A DNA stretch of 5,401 nt from Actinomycetota bacterium (lineage in GTDB: Bacteria; Actinomycetota; Thermoleophilia; Gaiellales; Gaiellaceae): positions 1 through 5,401 of the forward strand of contig JAFALP010000260.1 in the NCBI GenBank assembly GCA_019234175.1, written 5' to 3'. The notes under the pieces are model-generated. The model was not told the origin of the DNA, searched no databases, and worked only from the letters and a program-made list of their open reading frames with translations. The position numbers and the translations under genes are program-made. Positions 1 to 5,401 of the stretch are shown here, one piece after another (positions within the stretch are counted from its first letter, which is position 1; every line of letters starts with the position of its first letter).

Positions 1-77
1 TCCCCCCTCGGTACAGGAAAGCTCCGATTAGCGGGGGAGTCTGAATCCCGTATGCGCCTCTTCTCTCTCCGGTGGGC
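1..77. other. Non-coding flank downstream of the AIM24-family gene
   Basis: No gene can be supported here. One plus frame is open from the edge to a TAG at 29-31, which could be the last nine codons of a gene to the left, but so short a tail cannot be identified. TCCCCC (1-6) and GGGGGA (33-38) form a 6-bp inverted repeat, and GGGA/TCCC (35-38 and 46-49) form a competing 4-bp stem with a 7-base loop. On the minus strand these lie after the AIM24 stop and could act as a weak terminator, but no T-run follows. Confidence 0.4.
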
Positions 78-860
78 TCAGACGAGCCCGGAGAGCCCCT
101 TGACCGCGGCGCCGAGAAGGCCGGCCTCGAGGCCGCCTTGCACCGCGCCCGCAGGCGTCGCTCCCCCGCCGGGGACGACGATGTACGGCTGCAGGGCATG
201 CGCGAGCATCGGGAGAGAGAGCGACTGCAGGCACACCTTCCCGGGACCGGTGAGCCGGACGAGGAAGAGGCCGTCTCCGCCGAAGATCTTGTTCTTCATG
301 CCCGGGACCGTCGTCAACTCGTACGAGATGCTCCCCTCCACGAGCCCGATGTGGGCTGGGTGGACTCGAAGCGACTGCCCTTCGGCGAGCTCGTACTCCG
401 AGAGCTCGCCGGACAGCTCCACCCACGCATGACCGGTTCCCTCCAGCCGTTGGAGGAGAAACCCGAAGCCGCCGAAGAGCGCCGAGCCGAAGTGCCGCGG
501 ATCGAACGCGGTCGAGAGCTGCGCACCGGTCATCCCCGCGAGAAAGCCGTGCCGCTGGATGAGATACGAGCGGCCCGGCCCGAGCGGAATCTGGAAGATC
601 TGGCCCGGAAGGCGCGCCGGGAACGTGACCTTGCCGGGCTGCGTCGTCGACGAGTACCGCGTCATGAAGAACGTCCCGCCGCCGAAGCTCCGCTTCGCTG
701 CGTCGAAGACGCCGTCGCCTCCTGCGAGCGCCGTCGTCGTCTCGAGCTCGATGCCGTCGTCGAGCCAGCCGAGCTGGCCCGCCTCCGCGATCACCGATTC
801 GCCCGGGGTCAGGCTGACCTCGAGCGCCTGCATCGTCGTACCGCGGATGGCGGCGTCCAT
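78..860 (-). CDS. AIM24 family protein (TIGR00266-like)
   Basis: Predicted 260-residue protein of the AIM24 family, a beta-rich fold named after a yeast mitochondrial protein; the bacterial members have no firmly assigned activity. The family pattern is clear: an N-terminal IRGTTMQALEVSL strand followed by LTPGESVIAEAG (residues 17-28), a Gly-rich KRSFGGGTFF segment (56-65), a PGQIFQIPLGPGRSYLIQ strand pair (85-102) and SLPMLAHALQPYI near residues 215-227. A Gly/Ala-rich tail of about 30 residues (230-260) closes it. There is no signal peptide or obvious membrane helix, so it is probably cytoplasmic or peripheral. I chose the ATG at 860 because the family begins just before the IRG motif and a GAGGG sits 4 bases upstream. 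A longer reading from 923 would add 21 non-family residues and nearly reach the divergent gene's start. Family assignment is secure, function is not. Confidence 0.9.
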   Translation of the reverse strand: MDAAIRGTTMQALEVSLTPGESVIAEAGQLGWLDDGIELETTTALAGGDGVFDAAKRSFGGGTFFMTRYSSTTQPGKVTFPARLPGQIFQIPLGPGRSYLIQRHGFLAGMTGAQLSTAFDPRHFGSALFGGFGFLLQRLEGTGHAWVELSGELSEYELAEGQSLRVHPAHIGLVEGSISYELTTVPGMKNKIFGGDGLFLVRLTGPGKVCLQSLSLPMLAHALQPYIVVPGGGATPAGAVQGGLEAGLLGAAVKGLSGLV

Positions 861-925
861 GCGGCCCTCATCGGCTCGGCCGGCACGGGCCTTTAGGAAT
901 CGGGCGCCGGGGAACGGGGGCATCC
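861..925. promoter_or_regulatory. Divergent spacer between AIM24-family and BrkB-family genes
   Basis: This 65-base gap must hold the promoters of both divergent genes unless they lie inside the genes. The only AT-rich island is CTTTAGGAAT at 891-900, which is itself nearly symmetric, but neither strand gives a clean TAnnnT -10 box. Ribosome sites are visible at both ends: GAGGG on the minus strand (865-869) for the AIM24 gene and GGGGG (916-920) on the plus strand, 5 bases before the ATG at 926. The promoter role is inferred from layout only. Confidence 0.35.
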
Positions 926-1786
926 ATGCCCCGCCGCCGCAGCAGCAAGCAGAGCTGGCGCGAGCTCGTCCGGCTCTGGGTCCGCCTCTTCGCGAAGGAC
1001 AACCTCCTCACGTACGCAAGCGCGATCGCATTCCAGGCGCTCGTCGCGCTCGTCGCCCTGCTGCTGCTCACTGTGGCCGTGCTCGGCAAGATCGGCCGCG
1101 AGGACGTCTGGACGAATCAGGTCGCTCCGAAGATCGAGTCGAAGGTGCTCTTCGACGTCTTCGCGGGGATCAACGAGACGTTCGAGAAGATCTTCCACAC
1201 GAGCTCCGTCGGCCTGATCGTCTTCGCCGCCGTCCTGACGGTGTGGGAGATCTCGGGCGTCGTGCGGGCATGCATGGGAGCGCTCTCTCAGGTCTACGGC
1301 CACGACGAGGACCGACCGTGGTGGATCCGCTTGCCGATCTCGATCGGCATCTCGATCGCGTTCACCGCGGCGCTCCTCGGAGCGATCCTCCTCGGCACCG
1401 CCGCGAGCAGCGCGGTCCACGGCGGGTGGGGCCTCCCGTTCTCGGTCGGACGCTGGCTCCTTGCAGCGGCACTCATCGGCCTCGCGTTCGGCCTGCTCGT
1501 TCGCTATGCGCCGGCCGAACAGCGGGCGACGCGGTGGGCAAGTGCCGGGGCCACGCTCGTCGTGCTCGGCTGGATCGCGCAGTCCCTCATCTTCGCGGAG
1601 TACCTGCGCATCGCCAACTACACGAGCGCGGCCGGAAGCCTGCTCGGCGTCTACTTCCTCACCACCTACCTCTATGTCGGAGCGATCGTCCTCCTCGTGG
1701 GGATCGAGCTGGACGAGCTCCTGCGCCGCGACCTTCAGGGGCAGGACGAGCGCGGCATCCTCGCTCTCGTGCGCGACGCGCTGTAG
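926..1786 (+). CDS. YihY/BrkB family integral membrane protein
   Basis: A 286-residue inner-membrane protein of the YihY/virulence factor BrkB family (COG1295). A basic N-terminus (MPRRRSSKQSWRE) leads into the family's typical opening, FAKDNLLTYASAIAFQALVAL (about 22-42). I see six hydrophobic helices at about 33-53, 95-112, 138-158, 178-193, 208-225 and 242-262. The last contains the characteristic GSLLGVYFLTTYLYVGAIVL run ending in GIELDE (237-264). The positive N-terminus suggests a cytoplasmic start. Length matches the family (roughly 270-330). BrkB was once called ribonuclease BN by mistake; the true role of the family is unsettled, with envelope or transport functions proposed. The ATG has GGGGG 5 bases upstream. 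The stop TAG (1784-1786) directly abuts the stop of the convergent peptidase gene. Confidence 0.9.
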   Translation: MPRRRSSKQSWRELVRLWVRLFAKDNLLTYASAIAFQALVALVALLLLTVAVLGKIGREDVWTNQVAPKIESKVLFDVFAGINETFEKIFHTSSVGLIVFAAVLTVWEISGVVRACMGALSQVYGHDEDRPWWIRLPISIGISIAFTAALLGAILLGTAASSAVHGGWGLPFSVGRWLLAAALIGLAFGLLVRYAPAEQRATRWASAGATLVVLGWIAQSLIFAEYLRIANYTSAAGSLLGVYFLTTYLYVGAIVLLVGIELDELLRRDLQGQDERGILALVRDAL

Positions 1787-1795
1787 CTACGCGTT
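1775..1795. terminator. Small hairpin spanning the two abutting stop codons
   Basis: ACGCG (1776-1780) and CGCGT (1790-1794) form a perfect 5-bp inverted repeat around a 9-base loop that contains both stop codons, with a possible extra G-U pair at 1775/1795 in the plus-strand RNA. It reads the same way on both strands, so it could act as a minimal bidirectional terminator. There is no T-run on either side and CGCG repeats are common in this DNA, so the role is speculative. Confidence 0.2.
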
Positions 1796-3301
1796 CGAGA
1801 GATCCGCGACGAGCGGGGCCGTGTCGAGCGGGTCGTAGCCGAGGCGGCCGGCGATCTCCTCGCTCGACGGTCGCGTTCCCTCCGCGAACAGCTCCCGCAG
1901 GATCTCGCCCGTCTGCGCGCTTCGCCACCAGTCCTCGCCGACCTCTTCGCGGAGATAGTCGCGCAGCTGCGCGGACCGAATCCACGCGCGCAGGTAGTCG
2001 GCGGAGTAGAAGCCGCCGTCCATGTCGGAGAGATAGTTGCGCGGGTCGTAGCGCACGCCCGTCGCCTCGGTGAGCAGCGGCGAGTAGTCGCGCGACGACG
2101 AGCCCCGCTCGGTGGCGAAGCTCGACCAGAAGCCGAGCTCGTAGCGCAGCTTCGCCGTGTACCGGCGGTACAGAAGCGCTTCGAGGAACACGGTCGCCTG
2201 CGCGTTCTCGGCGGCGAGCTCGTCGGAGAGACCGAAGTGCAGCGCGTGCCATCCGGGCTCGCGCGTGATCGCCTCGCAGATGTACGAGTAGATCTCCGTC
2301 AGCGCGTGGTCGCGCGAGATGGCGCGGAAGGTGTACGGGAGCCGCGGATCGACGCCGGCGTAGTGGAGCGCGTGGCCGGCCTCGTGCATGAATGCCTGGT
2401 AGTCGGCCAGCCCGCCCTGCGCGAGCGTAATCAGATGGACGACCTCGGGCGGATCGGACGCGATGACGCAGGCGCGCGGGTTCTTCTGCGGCCGGTCCTC
2501 GAGGTCGAGGCGGATGTTCGGGATCGCGGTCAGGTCGAATCCGAGCGCGAGCGTCGTCTCCAGGCAGACCGGTACGGCGCGCTCCTTCGAGTACGTCGAT
2601 GCAAGCGGTGAGAGCCGGCGCACGTAGGCGACGTGCCCGCTCGTCGGCTGGTCGTCGCGGTCGGGGCCGAGGATGCGGTCGAACCAGCGCTCGCGCAGGC
2701 GCAGGAACGGCTCCGTCGTGACGTCGGACGCCGCGACGAGCGCGCGCTCCAGATCGCGAAGCGAGATGCCCTTCTCCTCCTCCGTGCGCGCGATCGGGTC
2801 GGCGTCGCCCGTGACCTCGGCCTCAAGGTCCTCTGCGATCGTGAGGAACTCGAGGCGGTCGGGGTTGAGTCGCGCCGACGCGGTGCGCTCGAGATCGCCG
2901 AGCTCCTCGCGGTCCGCGTAGAGGTCGAGCACTGCGAGTCGCGCCTGCGCGGCGCGCAGCGGCATCTCCCGTCCTCTGAACGTGACGCGCGTGGCGATGA
3001 TCGCGTTCTCCAACGCATCTCCGCGCTCGGCGAGCTGTGCCGAGATCAGCCCGCCCTCGCAGGTCTTGCGGAGACGGTACAGCCGCTCGCGCTCGTCCCC
3101 CCCGGCCGCGCCCTCGGCCTCCCGCAGCGCCTCGATCTGCGCTTCGGTGAAGAGGTCGGCGTAGCGGGCGACGATCGCAGCCTGCTCGGAGACTTCCTTC
3201 TCCCCCACCCGGACGGCGCGGCCCTCCTCGGACCGCTCGTACGAGTAGTCGCGCAGGCGGGCCTCGTATTCCTCGGGAGTCCTGACGGCGGTCGTGGACA
3301 T
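1787..3301 (-). CDS. M3-like zinc metallopeptidase (HEXXH gluzincin)
   Basis: A 504-residue predicted zinc peptidase resembling the M3 (oligoendopeptidase F/thimet) family. The catalytic site is visible: FMHEAGHALH with zinc ligands H306 and H310 and general base E307, followed by a likely third ligand E336 in the HALTEIYSYICEA segment, 26 residues after the second His (about 24 in thimet-type enzymes). Near the C-terminus GGFYSADYLRAW (429-440) matches the Tyr-rich substrate-binding segment of M3 enzymes, with Y432 and Y436 as candidate transition-state residues. The N-terminal 200 residues are charged and helical. It is shorter than typical M3B peptidases (about 560-600). No signal peptide is present, so it is probably cytoplasmic, cleaving short peptides. 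The ATG lies 10 bases after the response-regulator stop; AGGGA directly abuts it, too close for a normal ribosome site, so translational coupling is likely. M2- or M32-like relatives are the alternative family calls. Confidence 0.83.
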   Translation of the reverse strand: MSTTAVRTPEEYEARLRDYSYERSEEGRAVRVGEKEVSEQAAIVARYADLFTEAQIEALREAEGAAGGDERERLYRLRKTCEGGLISAQLAERGDALENAIIATRVTFRGREMPLRAAQARLAVLDLYADREELGDLERTASARLNPDRLEFLTIAEDLEAEVTGDADPIARTEEEKGISLRDLERALVAASDVTTEPFLRLRERWFDRILGPDRDDQPTSGHVAYVRRLSPLASTYSKERAVPVCLETTLALGFDLTAIPNIRLDLEDRPQKNPRACVIASDPPEVVHLITLAQGGLADYQAFMHEAGHALHYAGVDPRLPYTFRAISRDHALTEIYSYICEAITREPGWHALHFGLSDELAAENAQATVFLEALLYRRYTAKLRYELGFWSSFATERGSSSRDYSPLLTEATGVRYDPRNYLSDMDGGFYSADYLRAWIRSAQLRDYLREEVGEDWWRSAQTGEILRELFAEGTRPSSEEIAGRLGYDPLDTAPLVADLSNA

Positions 3302-3311
3302 TCCCTGGAGG

Positions 3312-3668
3312 TTATCGACCGGCGAGCTCGCCGACGGTCCGGAGCAGCGCGTCGATCTTGAACGGCTTCTGCAGGTAGCCGTCGGCGGCGCCGTGATCGA
3401 CCGGCGTCATGTCGGCCGAGCCGGTCACGAACACGACCGGCACCGGCGGCTCCCTGCCGTGCAGCTCGTCGACGAGGTCGGCGCCGTGCTCGTTCCCGAT
3501 GCGCAGGTCGAGCAGGACGACGCTCAAGTCGCGCGAGTCTGCAGCAGCGCGCGCCTCGGCGAGCGAGCCTGCTTCGAGGACGTCGTATCCCTCGAGCTCG
3601 AGGTTGATGCGGCACAGCAACCGAATCGACGGCTCGTCGTCGACGACGAGCACGGCAGGGCGGTCCAC
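3312..3668 (-). CDS. Single-domain response regulator (CheY-like receiver)
   Basis: A 118-residue protein made only of a receiver domain. All signature residues are present: acidic pair D10/D11 after the first strand (VLVVDDEPS), phosphoacceptor D54 in VVLLDLRIG, T82 in VFVTGSAD and the switch lysine K101 in YLQKPF. There is no DNA-binding or enzymatic output domain, so it must act through a protein partner or as a phosphate relay. No histidine kinase gene is in the window, making it an orphan here. The start is GTG, which gives the standard receiver beginning (DRPAVLVVDDEP). AGGG lies upstream, within a TAGGGT that could equally be a -10 box. It is the first gene of a probable two-gene operon with the M3-like peptidase, whose ATG follows its TAA by 10 bases. 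Whether it regulates that peptidase is unknown. Confidence 0.93.
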   Translation of the reverse strand: MDRPAVLVVDDEPSIRLLCRINLELEGYDVLEAGSLAEARAAADSRDLSVVLLDLRIGNEHGADLVDELHGREPPVPVVFVTGSADMTPVDHGAADGYLQKPFKIDALLRTVGELAGR

Positions 3669-3716
3669 GCGTCCACCCTAACCCGTACCCGCGTTGACTT
3701 TCGACCCGTTTCCCGT
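3669..3716 (-). promoter_or_regulatory. Probable promoter of the response regulator-peptidase pair
   Basis: On the minus strand TAGGGT (3680-3675) lies exactly 6 bases before the GTG start and fits the TAnnnT pattern of -10 boxes. TCGAAA (3704-3699) lies 18 bases further up and matches TTGACA at four of six positions. If used, the mRNA would start at or next to the GTG. The same AGGG could instead be the ribosome site of a transcript starting further up. Two copies of ACCCGT (plus strand 3681-3686 and 3704-3709) lie 23 bases apart, each followed by a CCCG, and could be a protein-binding site. Confidence 0.35.
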
Positions 3717-3756
3717 GTGTGGTCCCAGAAGCTCCCCCAGCCAACGCCCCGGTTCA

Positions 3757-3801
3757 AGCGCCGCGCGTGGCGCGTCTTCCAGCGTGCACTCGATCCGCTG
3801 G
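3757..3801 (-). terminator. Two tandem hairpins after gltX, candidate terminator
   Basis: Downstream of the gltX stop on the minus strand, CCAGCG (3801-3796) pairs with CGCTGG (3784-3779), a 6-bp stem with an 11-base loop. Then GCGCC (3773-3769) pairs with GGCGC (3762-3758), a 5-bp stem with a 6-base loop followed by TT. Neither is followed by a real T-run, but GC-rich actinobacteria often lack one. Their position between gltX and the response regulator suggests separation of the two transcription units; the stems are short enough to arise by chance. Confidence 0.3.
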
Positions 3802-3819
3802 CGCGCCCTCGGCCCCTGC

Positions 3820-5073
3820 CTAGGGAGCGCCGGCGGCCGCGCTGAGCCGCCGAAGCGTCGTCTCGCGCCCGAGCAGCTCGATGCTCTCGAACAGTCCCGG
3901 TGACACGGTCGAGCCCGTCACCGCCACGCGGATCGGCTGGAAGCCCTGCCGAGGCTTCAGATCGAGTTGCTCCAGCACGCCGCGAAGGGCTGACTCGATC
4001 GCCTCGGCCGTGAAGGGGTCCACCTCGGCGAGCGCCTCCCGGGCGGCGAGCACGACGGCTGCGTCGCCGTCGGCGTCCGCCTCGACGTCGTGGAAGAGAA
4101 AGCCGGCGAACGACGGGAAGTCGGCGAACTTCGCGATCTTCTCCTGCACGAGCGGCGCCGCCCTTCGGACGAGCTCCGCGTCCCAGTCGTAGCCCTGCTC
4201 GCCCAGCCAGAGGATGAGGCGGTGCGCGAACTCGCCGGGCGGAAGCGCGCGCAGGTACACGCCGTTCATCCAGTCGAGCTTCGCGTAGTCGAACTGCGCC
4301 GGGCTCGGGCTGACTCGGTAGAGGTCGAAGCGCTCGACGAGCTCGTCGCGGCTCATGATCGTCGTCTCGCCGTCCGGCGCCCAGCCGAGCAGCGCCAGGA
4401 AGTTGACCAGCGCCTCTGGCAGGTAGCCGGCCCGCTGGAACTCGTCGACGCCGACCGCGCCGTGGCGCTTGGACAGCTTCTTCCCGTCGGCGCCGAAGAT
4501 GCTCGGCACGTGCGCATACGTCGGCACCTCGCCGCCGAACGCGCGGATGACGTTGATCTGCTTCGGCGTGTTGGAGATGTGGTCGTCGCCGCGGATCACG
4601 TGCGTGATCCCGTCCCACACGTCTTCCATCGGCGAGGCGAAGTTGTAGGTCGGGCGTCCGTCCGAGCGTACGAGCACGAGATCCTCGATCGTCTCGTTCG
4701 CCACCTCGACGCGACCGCGGACGACGTCCTCCCACGCGGTGACGCCCTCGTCGGGCATGCGGAAGCGGATCGCGCCCTCGTCCTCGTACGCCTTCCCGTC
4801 GGCGACGAGCTGCTCCGCGACGCGTCGGCAGTCGTCCATGCGGTCGAGCTGGAACGTCGGCTCCTCGTCCCAGCCGATCCCGAGCCACGAGAGCGACGAC
4901 TGGATGTGGTCGACCGCCTCCGCCACTTCCCGGCTCGTGTCCGTGTTCTCGATGCGCAGGAGGTTCTGGCCGCCCTGCTGCCGCGCGAAGAGCCAGTTGA
5001 AGAGAAACGTGCGCACGCCGCCGATGTGGAGGAAGCCCGTCGGGCTCGGAGCCATGCGGACGCGGACGCTCAC
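3820..5073 (-). CDS. gltX: Glutamyl-tRNA synthetase, compact form
   Basis: Class I glutamate--tRNA ligase, 417 residues, which charges tRNA-Glu using ATP and in most actinobacteria also mischarges tRNA-Gln for later amidation. The HIGH-type signature is APSPTGFLHIGG (8-19), the KMSKS-type signature is KLSKR (199-203, within DGKKLSKRHG), and IRGDDHISNTPKQ (160-172) is the usual active-site segment. The C-terminal anticodon-binding part runs from about 255 to the end, including QPIRVAVTGSTVSPGLFESI. Compared with E. coli GltX (471 residues), about 38 residues are absent between GKAYED and IRFRMP (94-106), exactly where E. coli has its zinc-binding segment with CYC and RYDGRCR. The family motif RIEDTD reads RIENTD, Asn at 43. 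The GTG at 5073 gives the normal family N-terminus; a longer reading from 5139 would run over the divergent gene. It is not GluQ-RS, which lacks the anticodon domain. Confidence 0.96.
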   Translation of the reverse strand: MSVRVRMAPSPTGFLHIGGVRTFLFNWLFARQQGGQNLLRIENTDTSREVAEAVDHIQSSLSWLGIGWDEEPTFQLDRMDDCRRVAEQLVADGKAYEDEGAIRFRMPDEGVTAWEDVVRGRVEVANETIEDLVLVRSDGRPTYNFASPMEDVWDGITHVIRGDDHISNTPKQINVIRAFGGEVPTYAHVPSIFGADGKKLSKRHGAVGVDEFQRAGYLPEALVNFLALLGWAPDGETTIMSRDELVERFDLYRVSPSPAQFDYAKLDWMNGVYLRALPPGEFAHRLILWLGEQGYDWDAELVRRAAPLVQEKIAKFADFPSFAGFLFHDVEADADGDAAVVLAAREALAEVDPFTAEAIESALRGVLEQLDLKPRQGFQPIRVAVTGSTVSPGLFESIELLGRETTLRRLSAAAGAP

Positions 5074-5093
5074 GGTCTGCCTATCGTAGAGCG
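5074..5093. promoter_or_regulatory. 20-base divergent promoter with opposed -10 boxes
   Basis: The whole gap between the gltX GTG (5073) and the phosphoesterase GTG (5094) is 20 bases. On the plus strand TATCGT (5082-5087) fits TAnnnT and ends 6 bases before the start codon, the distance expected for a leaderless mRNA. On the minus strand TACGAT (5088-5083) also fits and ends 9 bases before the gltX GTG, implying a leader of at most a few bases. The two boxes overlap by five bases. No good -35 is visible on either side. For gltX an AGG (5082-5080) could help ribosome binding; no Shine-Dalgarno precedes the plus-strand gene. Confidence 0.5.
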
Positions 5094-5401
5094 GTGCCTC
5101 TCGCACTCGTCTCCGACGCGCACGGCAACGACCGTGCATTCGCCGCGGTCGTCGACGAGCTCGGCCGGCTCGGCGTCGACGACGGGGTCTGTCTCGGCGA
5201 CATGGTGCAGGGCGGCGACCAGCCCCGCGACATCCTCGACCGGCTGAGGGCGCTCGACTGGCCGGTCGTGCTCGGCAACGCCGACGACTTCCTGCTCGCG
5301 GTGCCGGAGCACTCGGCGGAGGAGATCACTCCGAGACAGCTCGAGAAGCGCGAGTGGACGTTGGCGCAGCTCGACGACGCGCACCTCGAGCAGATCCGCT
5401 C
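5094..5401 (+). CDS. Calcineurin-like metallophosphoesterase, 5' part
   Basis: The first 102 codons of a gene cut by the window edge, with no stop in frame. The product starts MPLALVSDAHGN, the first metal-binding motif of calcineurin-like phosphoesterases (D8 and H10), then LGDMVQGGDQP with D36 (34-44) and VVLGNADD (58-65), where N62 is the expected ligand. The second motif usually reads GNHD/E; here Ala replaces the His. The pattern resembles the YfcE/MJ0936-type branch, two-metal enzymes that cleave phosphodiesters or phosphomonoesters; the natural substrate cannot be told. The C-terminal His motifs lie beyond the edge. The GTG at 5094 is chosen because it starts right before the first beta strand, and the next in-frame ATG (codon 37) would lose the D-x-H motif. 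It is divergent from gltX and probably translated from a leaderless mRNA. Confidence 0.88.
   Translation, partial: MPLALVSDAHGNDRAFAAVVDELGRLGVDDGVCLGDMVQGGDQPRDILDRLRALDWPVVLGNADDFLLAVPEHSAEEITPRQLEKREWTLAQLDDAHLEQIR

Noticed and set aside
34..77. Minus-strand anticodon-arm look-alike: GGGA, loop TTCAGAC (would be anticodon CAG, Leu), TCCC, at 49-35.
   Set aside because: The rest of a tRNA is missing: no T at position 8, no GG in a D-loop, no pairing D-stem, and no GTTCRA T-arm in the bases running to the window edge.
861..923. A longer start (ATG at 923) for the AIM24-family gene.
   Set aside because: It adds 21 residues without family similarity and would leave 2 bases to the divergent ATG at 926; the ATG at 860 has a ribosome site and the family N-terminus.
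559..2073. A 504-codon plus-strand open frame crossing the AIM24, BrkB and peptidase genes.
   Set aside because: Its product is low-complexity Arg/Pro/Ala/Ser-rich with no motif, and it overlaps three well-supported genes. High GC content keeps such shadow frames open.
2633..3361. A 242-codon plus-strand open frame antisense to the peptidase gene.
   Set aside because: No recognisable motif, no ribosome site that stands out, and it reads through the start region of the peptidase and the end of the response regulator.
3694..3722. TTGACT at 3694-3699 on the plus strand as a -35 box.
   Set aside because: No -10 box lies 16-18 bases downstream (the position reads GTGTGG) and no plus-strand gene follows.
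3747..3775. GGTTCAAGC on the plus strand (3751-3759), resembling a tRNA T-loop in the gltX-response regulator gap.
   Set aside because: The flanking bases do not form a T-stem (the required closing G-C pair is absent) and no acceptor or anticodon arm lies upstream.
5074..5139. A longer start (5139) for gltX.
   Set aside because: The extra 22 residues are Arg-rich and unlike the family, and would overlap the start of the phosphoesterase; the GTG at 5073 gives the standard synthetase N-terminus.
4090..5247. A 385-codon plus-strand open frame antisense to gltX.
   Set aside because: Arg/Val/Asp/Glu-rich product without family motifs, typical of the complement of a GC-rich gene; gltX on the other strand is certain.

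Overview
This is a GC-rich, densely packed chromosomal window. It holds five complete protein genes and a sixth that runs off the right edge. Heavy use of G or C at third codon positions, GTG starts, very short intergenic gaps and -10-like TAnnnT boxes a few bases from start codons all suggest a high-GC actinobacterium. A Thermoleophilia-type lineage (Gaiella/Solirubrobacter relatives) is my best guess from the style of the proteins, but no rRNA or lineage marker confirms it. I see no mobile element, CRISPR array, tRNA or rRNA, and no sign of recent transfer.

Layout. Bases 1-77 are non-coding as far as I can tell and lie downstream of an AIM24-family gene (78-860, minus). This gene diverges from a YihY/BrkB-family six-helix membrane protein gene (926-1786, plus) across a 65-base gap. 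The BrkB gene converges on an M3-like zinc metallopeptidase gene (1787-3301, minus), and the two stop codons abut with no base between them. The peptidase gene lies 10 bases downstream of a single-domain response regulator gene (3312-3668, minus), so the two probably form a small operon. A 151-base gap (3669-3819) carries weak hairpins and the likely promoter of that pair. Next is gltX, glutamyl-tRNA synthetase (3820-5073, minus), of an unusually compact form. It diverges over only 20 bases from a calcineurin-like metallophosphoesterase gene (5094 to beyond the edge, plus).

Working together. These are mostly housekeeping or accessory genes without an obvious shared pathway. Only the receiver protein and the peptidase look co-expressed. 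The most informative structure is regulatory: the gltX/phosphoesterase divergence has overlapping opposed -10-like boxes in 20 bases, which points to a symmetric promoter and leaderless or near-leaderless mRNAs. I found no convincing undescribed multi-gene system. The points worth a second look are that promoter, the abutting stops, the compact GltX with an altered RIEDTD motif, and the receiver-peptidase pairing.
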